A program made the position numbers and the translations under genes. From an uncultured Flammeovirgaceae bacterium (GTDB lineage Bacteria > Bacteroidota > Bacteroidia > Cytophagales > Cyclobacteriaceae), in NCBI GenBank assembly GCA_937138955.1, contig CAKZPJ010000050.1:1-27601 (forward strand): DNA of 27,601 nucleotides, given 5' to 3'. Within the stretch, counting starts at the first letter, position 1. Each line of letters starts with the position of its first letter. The notes below the pieces were generated by a model. It was not told where the DNA came from, did no database searches, and saw only the letters and a list, made by a program, of their open reading frames with translations. Shown here in pieces: positions 1 to 8,204 of the stretch.

Positions 1-192
1 ACTGCTGAAGTCATACAGCTCCGACTGATCAGCGCAATAGGAGAGTTGATTCTTTCTCAGCAATTGACTGATACTCAAGCTGGACTAAATACGCTGGTGC
101 TGGACGTTTCTCAAACCCCAGCCGGTATCTATACACTAGAAGTAACCGCGGCGGGGCAAACTATCAGCAAAAGAGTGATTGTAAGACCGTAG
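1..192 (+). CDS. C-terminal end of a T9SS-secreted protein (type A sorting domain)
   Basis: Frame 1 is open from the window edge to a TAG at 190-192, giving the last 63 residues of a longer protein whose start lies outside. The visible part has the type A sorting domain pattern: a strand, an AGLNTLVLDVS turn, then the PAGIYTLEV segment and a terminal basic strand ending KRVIVRP. In Bacteroidota such tails direct proteins across the outer membrane by the type IX secretion system and are then cleaved. The role of the mature protein cannot be told from this fragment. It converges on the broken toxin gene 24 bp downstream. Confidence in the sorting-domain call is high; nothing can be said of the passenger. 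Confidence 0.85.
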   Translation, partial: TAEVIQLRLISAIGELILSQQLTDTQAGLNTLVLDVSQTPAGIYTLEVTAAGQTISKRVIVRP

Positions 193-216
193 AGCTTAGA
201 AATATCTTCTGGAACC

Positions 217-610
217 TTACGTGTACCGCTTGAGAAAGTCTGTAGGGGTATCAATATTTATGGAATCACTTATAAAATCTTTAGCATTTCTAGTAACGAT
301 ATAATCTAGCGTTTCCTGCATTGCCGCTGAAACTTGGATGGCATCTTCAAAATCTTTCATTTCTGAACGAAGTGCGTTCATAACAACATTTTTGTCAACC
401 CCAGCAATATCAACTATTTGTACTAAATCTGAAACAAACGCAAAGGCCTTCTTGTGCCTTTCTCTTTTTTTGCGATATAATAAATATCAGTAATCGAGGA
501 AGCAGTCACGTATGCGACAATTTTCGCTTTGTCGATTAAAGAGAATAGTCGAGCAGCCGCTTAAGTGCAATGTCGAGTAGTATATTGGTATCGAGAAGCA
601 CCCTATCCAT
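217..610 (-). pseudogene. PIN-domain (VapC-like) toxin, broken by frameshifts
   Basis: Read in three pieces on the minus strand, this encodes a PIN-domain ribonuclease of roughly 130 residues. The start is MDRVLLDTNILLDIALKR, carrying the first catalytic Asp in LDTN. The frame is then lost near 556, where the expected loop before AAARLFSLIDK seems shortened, and lost again near 457, where one base appears missing in what should read KKEKGHKKA. The last piece has the conserved KDFEDAIQ and TRNAKDF acidic motifs and ends at a TAA at 217-219. An intact gene would be an RNA-cleaving toxin held in check by the upstream antitoxin, whose stop overlaps this start (ATGA). Sequencing error is possible, but a third lesion in the partner gene favours real decay. 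Confidence 0.8.
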
Positions 611-823
611 CACTGGTACTTAGCCGATAAATATTCGTGTTTTGCCCGATCAGCATTCTCGTCTGATAAAAAACCACCCCATTTTTCTATAAACTTGGTT
701 GCATTCAATTGAGCTTTAGGCATAATGACTACTTCAACTTCGCATTCAAAGAGAGAAGGATTTATAAGGCACCTGAATGATTCCTTGTGCTGATACTTTT
801 GCTGTAAATCTATACGTTTTCAT
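610..823 (-). pseudogene. Small antitoxin partner of the PIN toxin, frameshifted
   Basis: The ATG at 823 opens MKTYRFTAKVSAQGIIQVP, which then runs into a premature stop. One base appears to be missing near 768. In the next frame the protein continues as NPSLFECEVEVVIMPKAQ and ends with FIEKWGGFLSDEN, then HEYLSAKYQ and a TGA at 610-612. Rejoined, it is about 71 residues, the usual size and shape of the short antitoxins that precede PIN toxins in Bacteroidota: an N-terminal beta-strand DNA-binding part and a C-terminal toxin-binding tail rich in aromatic and charged residues. Its TGA overlaps the toxin ATG by one base, the usual coupling of such pairs. The antitoxin type is inferred from size, pattern and position. 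Confidence 0.72.
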
Positions 824-1080
824 AATCTCTGTTGGTACTCTACAAAACGAAGATACGCAATAATTGATTGGGTTATGACCTGTTTTCTACTCGAAGCAAT
901 GATTGACGGACGAGAAATCTACTCAGGAAGAAGTATTTAGCGCGCCTTCCGAAGTACGCGGGTCAAACAATACGGTGCTGGTAAGAACTAAAGCAAGATT
1001 TTTCCTAAGATTATTTTGATAAAATGGTAAAACTACCGTGAAATTTGCTGATACATTCAGCGTTTGTTTACTAATTAGCG

Positions 1081-1088
1081 TATATTTG
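1081..1088 (+). promoter_or_regulatory. Candidate Bacteroidota -7 element for the Lrp gene
   Basis: TATATTTG matches the TAnnTTTG -7 consensus exactly. A TTTG at 1063-1066 could be the -33 box, but the 14-base gap is shorter than usual. Transcription would begin near 1093, just before the ATG at 1116 and after the longer alternative start at 1038, so it supports the shorter protein. The rest of the 824-1115 gap shows no gene. Confidence 0.35.
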
Positions 1089-1115
1089 ATAGAACTTTTT
1101 AAACAAACAAATGTC

Positions 1116-1613
1116 ATGGCATATAACCTAAAACTTGATAAGATAGATCGCAAAATACTGGAAATACTACAATCCAATGCCAAGATCACCAATGCCCAAC
1201 TCTCTAAAGAAATAGGTCTTTCTCCTGCTCCAACATTGGAGCGAGTAAAAAAGCTAGAAACATTAGAGGTAATTGATAGCTACCACGCCAAGCTAAACAC
1301 GGCCAAGATTGGATTGGGTATTAGCACCTTTGTCATGATTAAGCTGACCGGTCACGATAAAGGAAGCATTCACACCTTTATTGAGGCAGTGAATCATATT
1401 GATGAAATTATTGAGTGTCATCACGTAACGGGCACTAGCGATTTTATTCTGCGAGTAATTGCTCAAGATATTGCTTCTTATCAGCAACTGATGCTTAATA
1501 AAGTGAACGAAATTACCGTAGTTGATAGCCTACAGTCTCTAGTAATCTTGTCCACCTTTAAAGATAGTAAGTCACTACCAATCCCGGAAGAATCTGATGT
1601 AGTGAAAGTGTAA
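1116..1613 (+). CDS. Lrp/AsnC family transcriptional regulator
   Basis: A 165-residue protein with the standard family layout. An N-terminal winged helix-turn-helix covers about residues 5-60 (LDKIDRKILEILQSNAKITN, then LSKEIGLSPAPTLERVKKLE). The RAM ligand-binding domain covers about 70-150, with IIECHHVTGTSDFILRV near its centre. These regulators bind DNA as dimers or octamers and often answer to amino acids. The ATG at 1116 is preferred over the in-frame ATG at 1038: the extra 26 residues are hydrophobic and unlike the family, and a promoter-like element lies between the two. The closing stretch VDSLQSLVILSTFKDSK is typical of Cytophagales members. Target genes and ligand are unknown; the neighbours give no clear hint. 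Confidence 0.92.
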   Translation: MAYNLKLDKIDRKILEILQSNAKITNAQLSKEIGLSPAPTLERVKKLETLEVIDSYHAKLNTAKIGLGISTFVMIKLTGHDKGSIHTFIEAVNHIDEIIECHHVTGTSDFILRVIAQDIASYQQLMLNKVNEITVVDSLQSLVILSTFKDSKSLPIPEESDVVKV

Positions 1614-1773
1614 TGTAACTACGGATGCGGAGACCAGGAAAAATGAGGAAGGGTAGAAAGGTAAAGGGTACAAGACCACTGTGGAAAGGTGATGATCAAG
1701 ACCTCGGATAAGTTCTGATGATGCAGCCATTTAACAAGTCCAGGAAGCAATCGAACAATATAACTACGAACTA

Positions 1774-2301
1774 ATGACCAATACTGATTCACCTCGCTTG
1801 TTATTAAATGCTGAACAGATTACTCAGAAGGTAACTCGGATTGCTTATCAGATATACGAACGTAACTTTGCTCAAGAGAAAATCATTCTGGCAGGAGTAC
1901 TAGACCGAGGTTATCATCTGGCGGAGCTAATTGTAAAAGAGCTAAACAAAATTAGTCACTTTTCTGAGGATAAAGGATCGCTTAAATTAGTAGAAGTATC
2001 TCTAAAAAAATTTACGCAACAACAGACTCAAGTAGAGTTTAATGTGCCGGTTACGGATTTTGACGGAAACAGCGTTATTCTCGTTGACGATGTGCTAAAT
2101 ACGGGTCGTACTCTAGCTTATTGTTTGCCATCCCTTCTCGAGCGGCCAATTAGTAGTCTGGAGATTGCAGTCTTAGTGAATCGTAGTCATATTCAATTTC
2201 CAGTGATGGCCAATTATACCGGATTAGAGTTGGCTACTACGCTACAAGAACATATTGAAGTTATGTTCGATCCCGATAGTGAGGGTGTTTATCTGCGCTG
2301 A
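1774..2301 (+). CDS. PyrR-like phosphoribosyltransferase
   Basis: A 175-residue type I phosphoribosyltransferase. The PRPP-binding signature VILVDDVLNTGRT is at residues 101-113, and the pyrophosphate loop is near GVLDRGYH (41-48). The C-terminal part (VNRSHIQFPVMANYTG, 135-150) aligns with the RxHRELPIxADxVG region of PyrR, the uracil phosphoribosyltransferase and pyrimidine-operon RNA-binding attenuator of Firmicutes. In Bacteroidota, members of this family usually stand alone, and whether they bind RNA or only act as a salvage enzyme is not clear from sequence. The gene lies alone between the Lrp gene and the histidine kinase, with 160 bp of unremarkable DNA upstream. A true upp gene is also present at 15941-16606, so the cell may have two enzymes of this type. 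Confidence 0.82.
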   Translation: MTNTDSPRLLLNAEQITQKVTRIAYQIYERNFAQEKIILAGVLDRGYHLAELIVKELNKISHFSEDKGSLKLVEVSLKKFTQQQTQVEFNVPVTDFDGNSVILVDDVLNTGRTLAYCLPSLLERPISSLEIAVLVNRSHIQFPVMANYTGLELATTLQEHIEVMFDPDSEGVYLR

Positions 2302-2401
2302 GTTTTATTCTCATATTACTTTTGTATAGCTTAGCCAATTAGAATAGTTAGGTAAATCCTGCACTCTTAAAACTATTTTTGTGTATCTAAAGGGTAAATA
2401 A

Positions 2402-2433
2402 TTGCATTCAATTAAAATATTCACTTATTTTTG
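2402..2433 (+). promoter_or_regulatory. Promoter of the histidine kinase gene
   Basis: TTG at 2402-2404 and TATTTTTG at 2426-2433 fit the Bacteroidota -33/-7 pattern (TTG, about 20 bases, TAnnTTTG), here with a 21-base spacer. Transcription should start near 2440, giving a leader of about 35 bases before the ATG at 2475. Confidence 0.6.
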
Positions 2434-2451
2434 TGCTAGAATATCAGATGT

Positions 2452-2466
2452 CTCTTTTATAAGAGG
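2452..2466 (+). promoter_or_regulatory. Leader hairpin covering the ribosome binding site
   Basis: CTCTT (2452-2456) and AAGAG (2461-2465) form a perfect 5-bp stem with a TTAT loop. AAGAGG at 2461-2466 is the only Shine-Dalgarno-like sequence, 8 bases before the ATG at 2475, so the stem would hide it. A purine-rich site this clear is uncommon in Bacteroidota. The regulatory role is inferred. Confidence 0.4.
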
Positions 2467-2474
2467 TTAGATTT

Positions 2475-3914
2475 ATGGAGAGTACCCGATCGAAGTCCAT
2501 TAAACCAAAAGAACATACTGCCAGTTCGGAAGATGCCTTTGTTCAGAAGGTAGACAAAGAGGGTATTCGCGGGCTGATGCATATGAAAGAAATCCACTGG
2601 CAGCCTGGTAATTCCTTTGCTACTATCGTAGCAGCAAACGATATATCGGGTCCGGTACGCTTGCCAATTCATGCAGTATACCAGGCCTTTGGCAAAGGTG
2701 AGGAGCGGCTTCGGAAAATAGTTGACCTGCTACTGACCGGCGGAGGGCAGCGAGTTGAAGCTATCATTGATTTAAGTAATCCTGAGAAGCCAAATCTGTC
2801 AGTAGCCGTTACCGCAACGATAAACGGTACAGAGTCGGAAAAATCAGTAATTGTACTCAACTTTTCGCCTCAATGCGAACCGCCGCCTTCCCAGCCTCTC
2901 CTTCTACCGGAAGTTGTTTCTTCAGGCTTCTTAGCAGTAGAAGCGCAGACAGGAAGTATTATAGAAGCAAACCCAGAAGCACTGGTACTGCTAGGGATTA
3001 CTGATGATGAGGTAGCTAACATTCCTTGGCAGCGAACACCCGAATGGCTTCAGTTTATTCGCGAAGTAGTAAAAAAGGGTAGTGTCACTAACCGAGTGTT
3101 AGAAATACTGCCTGACAAAACCTGGCTATTGTTTTCTGCTCAATACACCGAGGGAACCATTTACATGGTAACCCAGGATGTTTCATCAATTCAGCAACAG
3201 ATAAAGAATTTGGAGCAGGTGAATGTTGGTTTGGATAATTTTGTTTATCACGCTTCCCACGACCTTCGGGCTCCCCTGCGTTCAATGCAAGGGTTGATTA
3301 CTCTTCTTCAAAATGAAACTAACGACGCTGAACGAAGCAGATTTGTTGGACTGATTGAAGGAAGCATTAAGCGATTAGATGCCTTTTTGGTAAACTTACT
3401 TAGTATTTCTCGCTCACGAAGTTCTACTCCGCGACCACTTCTGAAAATTAACTTCATGGTAGAAGTAGAGCAGTCAATTAGCAGCTTTTTTCATTTGGAG
3501 GATCATAAAAACTTAGAAATAAGTACCCGAATCAGCCAGCCTTGCTCATTTGTATCAGATTTGACACAGATTCGAGTTATACTCAACAATATTATCTCTA
3601 ATGCTTTTAAGTATCGGCGCTACGGAGTTCGAAAGTCTCGAATTAAAGTGGAGGTGAGAGTTAGTAAGAAACAGGCGAACATTAAGATATCAGATAATGG
3701 AATTGGCTTAGCGAAGGAGCATATTCCTCGCGTATTTGATATGTTTTATCGGGCTACTGATCGTAGTGAAGGTTCAGGCTTAGGATTGTTTATTGTTCAT
3801 GAAACGGTAGAAAGGTTGAAGGGAAGCATATCCATTAATTCTCGACCGAACCGCGGTACTACCCTTACCGTTGTCCTTCCTAATCAATACCAAAAAACTT
3901 CTTCATCTAGCTAA
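2475..3914 (+). CDS. Cytosolic PAS-domain sensor histidine kinase
   Basis: A 479-residue kinase without membrane segments. An N-terminal part (about 40-130) is not clearly recognised and may be a worn PAS domain. A PAS domain follows at about 148-235 (GFLAVEAQTGSIIEANPEAL). The dimerisation and phosphoacceptor helix contains HASHDLRAPL with the phosphorylated His at 262. The ATPase domain shows the N box (NIISNAFKY, Asn 376), the G1 box DNGIG (Asp 407), the F box (FDMFYRATDRSEG) and the G2 box GSGLGL (433-438). All catalytic motifs are present, so it should be active. It ends in a Ser-rich tail. No response regulator or receiver domain lies nearby, so it is an orphan whose partner is encoded elsewhere. 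The promoter and leader hairpin upstream suggest it is transcribed alone. The signal sensed is unknown. Confidence 0.93.
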   Translation: MESTRSKSIKPKEHTASSEDAFVQKVDKEGIRGLMHMKEIHWQPGNSFATIVAANDISGPVRLPIHAVYQAFGKGEERLRKIVDLLLTGGGQRVEAIIDLSNPEKPNLSVAVTATINGTESEKSVIVLNFSPQCEPPPSQPLLLPEVVSSGFLAVEAQTGSIIEANPEALVLLGITDDEVANIPWQRTPEWLQFIREVVKKGSVTNRVLEILPDKTWLLFSAQYTEGTIYMVTQDVSSIQQQIKNLEQVNVGLDNFVYHASHDLRAPLRSMQGLITLLQNETNDAERSRFVGLIEGSIKRLDAFLVNLLSISRSRSSTPRPLLKINFMVEVEQSISSFFHLEDHKNLEISTRISQPCSFVSDLTQIRVILNNIISNAFKYRRYGVRKSRIKVEVRVSKKQANIKISDNGIGLAKEHIPRVFDMFYRATDRSEGSGLGLFIVHETVERLKGSISINSRPNRGTTLTVVLPNQYQKTSSSS

Positions 3915-4167
3915 ACCGGAGCGAGGAGGCTTTTTACTAATAAGCTTCTAAGTGGCGACAACCTTTCTGAAAGAATACAATTTCCGAGTTAGAAACGAGC
4001 ATTAGTGCTATTAGCCAGATAAATCGCGAATACTTTCATAAATTACGGTCAGATTTCCGGATGATTGTTAGTATAGAGTAGCTAATTTTCCGTTTGCTTT
4101 TCTAAGCACTTTACAATTTCGCGTTTTCAATTACCGGATAATCTGATTGATATTAATCTAAGCAGGT

Positions 4168-6900
4168 GTGTTACGTAAAATTGGTTTCTTTCTGATCGGG
4201 CTACTCCTGGTAGTCGCTGGAATTTTTGGCTATCGGGAATACGTTGCTGAACCAACGTTGCTAACTGTTGACCAATTGGTGGCCGAGGATGCCTTATGGG
4301 TGTATCATTCTAAGAATTTTCCCGCCGACTGGGCTGATATGCACAATAGCCCATTGGGTCGTCTCATTACTTCGGTTCCTGATATTCAGGATATCAAACG
4401 GGGAGTCAACGCACTCGATAGTATTGCGCTACTTTCTCTTCTCAGTAATCGATCCGTATACATCGTAAGTCATGTTATTGGCAACGACGATATTGGTTTC
4501 TCTTTTTACTTGGATTTAGAGAATACTAATACACCTACCGACTGGGAAAACCTAGTAACAACAGTAAGAAATTCACCAGCTTGGAAAGTGGAACGCCAAC
4601 AGTACCAAGGGGTTAGTATTCAAGAATGGGTTTATCAACCTCAGCAGGTTCGTTTTTCCTGGATGCAAACGGATAACTTTATCATCGGCAGTTTTACTCC
4701 TTTTTTAGTAGAAGATCAAATTCGGCGATTAAGCAATACTGAAGTACCGGAGCAATCGTGGCGGAGAATGTTATCTCAAAGTGCGTTTTCCCAGCGTGAT
4801 CAAGGTGACGTTACCGTAAACGGTAAGCAGTTAACCCGCTTCGTCTCGGTATTTACTGCTGAGCAAGAGAGCCGAGCTGATTTTTTGATGGATGCATTAG
4901 CCGACTGCCTGATGTTAGACTTATCAATTGAGAACGATCAGTGGCTATTTAGTGGGTTTAGTGAAGCATCACCGAATAAAACATATTTATCAGTATTCAC
5001 TGAACAGTCGGCTACCTCATTCGGTCTGGGTAACTATTTACCGAGTAGGACGGCCGCTGTTCGCCAATGGACATCCTCTGAAGCCAGTTCTTGGCTAGGG
5101 GAGTACACTGAATTTTTATCTCAAACGAAGGATAGTAGTAACCTATCACAATTACAACGGCAATTTCAAGACAGAACAGGAAATACGTTAACTGAGTGGT
5201 TTTCTTGGGCGGGCAATGAATTAGGGGTGATTACTCTGGAAACAAGTTCAGGTAAAACGGAAGACCATTTGATAGTAGTGGAAATTGCTGATGTAGCTAC
5301 ACTAGAGCAGAACCTACAATCTTTCTCCGGTCATTTAGATTCGCTTTCATTTCAGGAGACATACGCTGGCTATACTTTACGAAACCTGCCCGATAGCACG
5401 TTGCCCAATTTGCTCACCGGTAAATTTTCTCCAGCACCAAATGAGTACTTTTGGTACCACGATGCTTCTCATTTGGTGCTTTCCAATAGCCTTAATGCTC
5501 TGAAACGTCTGATTTCTGATCAGGTAGCCGAAAATACCTGGAGTAAATCGCCTGGGCAGAGTCGCTTTTTAGAACGATCTATCAATCCTGCCAACCTTAG
5601 CTTCCTGGTAGATATGCCCCACTACCGAGAGCAGTGGATGAATAATTTATCACCAAAATGGGCTGAGTGGGCTCAAACTCAAGAAGCGGCACTAAACCAG
5701 CTTAATGAGGTTGCCCTACAGTTTAGCACAATGGGCGAGGAGTACTACACGAACATAGTGATAACTTATAAAACCGAAGATCAACCAACCAATGGTAGCT
5801 TCACTACGGCTAATCGCCAGCGAATAGATACGGCTATTTCATCTAAACCTTTCGTAGTACGAGGGGGCGACCAGAAAACTCGAGTGGTAGTACAAGATCA
5901 ATCGAATGTAGTTCATCTTTTAAATCCGGCTCAACAGACTATCGTTTGGTCAGACTCAACGCAAGCTTCTGTAGTAGGCGAAGTAACCCAGATTAATCTA
6001 CCCGGAAGTTCCGCTCCTAACTACATTTGGGCTACTGACTCAGTCTTACACCTGGTTGATCGCCTGGGCAACTACGTAAACGGTTATCCGTTCTACTTGC
6101 CAGATGGTATTAGCGTGCAATATCTCTCAGTTTTTGACTACGAACAGGACGGGAACTACCGGTTTTTAATTACTGACCCACAGGGGCAACTCTGGTTATT
6201 TAATGCTGATCGTGATAATCTGGCGGGCTGGAATCCGTTATCACTTACTGCTCCGTTAGCTGAAGCCCCCAAACATATTCGGGTTCGTGGTAAAGACTGT
6301 ATTGTCGCTTTATTAGAGAATGGCTTGCTGTATCTCTTGAATCGAAGGGGCGAAGCCTATCCGGGGTTTCCAGTAGAGCTTGGGCTAGCCTGTGAAAATC
6401 CTTCATTCGTCAAGATTGATAATACATTCACCGATTCTGAAATTTCCACTGTGACCGAAAGTGGGGAGATTATCTCATTAAATCTGCAAGGAACATTACT
6501 CAAGCGAGAGCAACTACTTCGTACTTCTGCTAATGCCCACTTTCTTCTTTGTCCTGATCGACTGGAGAAAGACTTTATCATAGTTCGCCAGGATGAGCAA
6601 CGATTAAGTGTTCTCGATGAGACCGGAAGGGTATGGTTTGAGCAGTCATACTTTACTCCGGGAGCTCTCAGCCGTAATGAACTGTCAGTACAGTACTACA
6701 ATTTTGGAACGGATAATCAGGTCATAGCAATTAGTGACAAAGTGCAAGAGTTTACCTACTTATTCGATCGGCGAGGAAAGTTATTTAACAACCGCCCAAT
6801 TGAGAGCCGTGGCGAGGTGGCACTACTGTATTCAGAGGCTAGTAATAAATATCAACTGTATCGGGTTTATGAAAATGAATTGGCAGTAATTACCTTTTAA
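4168..6900 (+). CDS. Membrane-anchored protein: DUF3352-like region plus C-terminal beta-propeller
   Basis: A 910-residue protein with a GTG start. One N-terminal hydrophobic helix (about residues 4-22) is followed by a short polar stretch, so most of the chain should face the periplasm or outside. Residues about 30-520 resemble the DUF3352 type: repeated segments pairing a strand of the EYFWYHDASHLVLSNSL kind with helices, opening with EDALWVYHSKNFPADWADM. From about 560 to the end, short recurring units such as VLHLVDRLGNYVNGYPF, QLWLFNADRDNLAGW and LLYLLNRRGEAYPGFPVEL look like blades of a WD/PQQ-type propeller. No catalytic motif is visible. Similar long hypothetical proteins are widespread in Cytophagales, to my knowledge without a tested function. 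It stands alone and converges on meaB with only 3 bp between stops. The domain assignment is by eye and tentative; the gene itself is certain. Confidence 0.85.
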   Translation: MLRKIGFFLIGLLLVVAGIFGYREYVAEPTLLTVDQLVAEDALWVYHSKNFPADWADMHNSPLGRLITSVPDIQDIKRGVNALDSIALLSLLSNRSVYIVSHVIGNDDIGFSFYLDLENTNTPTDWENLVTTVRNSPAWKVERQQYQGVSIQEWVYQPQQVRFSWMQTDNFIIGSFTPFLVEDQIRRLSNTEVPEQSWRRMLSQSAFSQRDQGDVTVNGKQLTRFVSVFTAEQESRADFLMDALADCLMLDLSIENDQWLFSGFSEASPNKTYLSVFTEQSATSFGLGNYLPSRTAAVRQWTSSEASSWLGEYTEFLSQTKDSSNLSQLQRQFQDRTGNTLTEWFSWAGNELGVITLETSSGKTEDHLIVVEIADVATLEQNLQSFSGHLDSLSFQETYAGYTLRNLPDSTLPNLLTGKFSPAPNEYFWYHDASHLVLSNSLNALKRLISDQVAENTWSKSPGQSRFLERSINPANLSFLVDMPHYREQWMNNLSPKWAEWAQTQEAALNQLNEVALQFSTMGEEYYTNIVITYKTEDQPTNGSFTTANRQRIDTAISSKPFVVRGGDQKTRVVVQDQSNVVHLLNPAQQTIVWSDSTQASVVGEVTQINLPGSSAPNYIWATDSVLHLVDRLGNYVNGYPFYLPDGISVQYLSVFDYEQDGNYRFLITDPQGQLWLFNADRDNLAGWNPLSLTAPLAEAPKHIRVRGKDCIVALLENGLLYLLNRRGEAYPGFPVELGLACENPSFVKIDNTFTDSEISTVTESGEIISLNLQGTLLKREQLLRTSANAHFLLCPDRLEKDFIIVRQDEQRLSVLDETGRVWFEQSYFTPGALSRNELSVQYYNFGTDNQVIAISDKVQEFTYLFDRRGKLFNNRPIESRGEVALLYSEASNKYQLYRVYENELAVITF

Positions 6901-6903
6901 GGT

Positions 6904-7890
6904 CTAGCTACGATAGCACTTTATTAGTCTTTCGGCACCCTCTCGGGCAGTAATTTTGCCGTGAAGCACCTCTTTTTCTATCTGTGACAGTATTTTCTGG
7001 ACACCTTCTTGGCGGAAAAAATGCTGAGAAAGTTGCTGCTGAATCAGTTCGTACATCCAGCTTTGTTGCTGTTGTTGTCGTTGCTGCTGAAAATAGCCAG
7101 ACGCTTTAGTAGCTGTCACGAACTTTTTGATGTGACTCCAAATTTCGTGTAATCCTTGATTGTGTAAGGCTGAACAAGTGACTACTTCCGGTGATGATTT
7201 TCCTGGTACAGGAGGAAAAAGGTGAAGCGCGTGCTCATAGTTTTTTTTTGCCATTTGAGCAGCTTTTTTGTTGCTACCATCAGCTTTATTAATAGCGATG
7301 GCATCAGCCATCTCCATGATTCCCCGTTTCATACCTTGCAGCTCATCACCAGCTCCACTAATCATCAGGAGAAGAAAAAAGTCAGTCATGTGGCGAACCA
7401 TTGTCTCCGACTGGCCTACACCTACTGTTTCAATAATAATAATGTCATAACCAGCGGCTTCGCAAAGTAAAATAGCTTCTCGGGTTTGTTGAGCTACCCC
7501 GCCTAAATAATTACCGGTAGCACTAGGGCGAATATAAGCCGCACTTTGCTGACTTAATTGTTGCATACGAGTTTTGTCCCCTAAAATACTTCCTTTCGAC
7601 TGCTGGCTGCTAGGGTCTACGCTAAGTACTGCAACGCGACATCCTTCCTGAATTAAGATCATGCCTAGTTGATCAATGAATGTACTTTTACCCACTCCCG
7701 GTACTCCGGTAATTCCCAACCGGAGGGAGTTGCCGGTATAAGCAAGAAGTGAGCTAATAATTGTTTGGGCTAAGTTCTGATTAGAAATAAGTGTGCTTTC
7801 TATCAAAGTAATAGCTTGACTTAATACAAAACGATTGCCGGATCGTATTTCATCGGCGTACTGACTGGTTGTGAGCGTTCTTCTTCCCAT
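6904..7890 (-). CDS. meaB: Methylmalonyl-CoA mutase-associated GTPase MeaB (ArgK family)
   Basis: A 328-residue SIMIBI-class G protein. The Walker A loop GVPGVGKST is at residues 62-70. The switch region SVDPSSQQSKGSILGDKTRM is at 90-109, the Walker B and switch II element ETVGVGQSE at 154-162, and the guanine-specifying NKAD at 201-204. The C-terminal helical arm is the dimerisation part of the family. MeaB loads and protects the B12 cofactor of methylmalonyl-CoA mutase in propionate metabolism. The mutase genes, often adjacent, are not in this window. A Gln-rich stretch at 267-276 is encoded by a run of CAA/CAG triplets and could vary in length between strains. The start at 7890 gives the normal family length. 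The upstream gap is shared with the divergent gene at 8205. Confidence 0.95.
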   Translation of the reverse strand: MGRRTLTTSQYADEIRSGNRFVLSQAITLIESTLISNQNLAQTIISSLLAYTGNSLRLGITGVPGVGKSTFIDQLGMILIQEGCRVAVLSVDPSSQQSKGSILGDKTRMQQLSQQSAAYIRPSATGNYLGGVAQQTREAILLCEAAGYDIIIIETVGVGQSETMVRHMTDFFLLLMISGAGDELQGMKRGIMEMADAIAINKADGSNKKAAQMAKKNYEHALHLFPPVPGKSSPEVVTCSALHNQGLHEIWSHIKKFVTATKASGYFQQQRQQQQQSWMYELIQQQLSQHFFRQEGVQKILSQIEKEVLHGKITAREGAERLIKCYRS

Positions 7891-8204
7891 GTTTATGATC
7901 CATTTCTTAAAGAAGATAAGTAATGTAGTACATTGGTGTTTAAAAAAATAAGATAATAATTTAAGATATAATATAGTTTATCTACCTATAAAGAGAGTAA
8001 CAAGATTAGCAATGATAGCATTGCATATTAAACTAATTAAATAATTAATTGAACCTTTAAGAGTATATTTTGATTGTAAGTATAAATTATATCTATATTA
8101 TTTTACTATAAGCCATTATTTAATATTTTTATTGATAATTAGTGTTGGTTAGCACATTAAGCGTGACAATGCCTACCTAAGTTGTCTACCATTCAGGTCT
8201 ACCT
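7891..8204. other. AT-rich divergent intergenic region
   Basis: This 314-bp gap separates meaB (minus) from the secreted protein gene at 8205 (plus). It is far richer in A and T than its flanks, especially 7940-8150. I see no open frame of note and no exact TAnnTTTG box, though both promoters should lie here. Confidence 0.6.

Noticed and set aside
1038..1115. Upstream start for the Lrp regulator
   Set aside because: The extra 26 residues are hydrophobic and not found in the family, and a -7 element lies inside that stretch.
923..1192. Open frame of 89 codons on the minus strand
   Set aside because: It overlaps the Lrp gene and its promoter, shows no recognisable motif and has atypical composition; judged a shadow.
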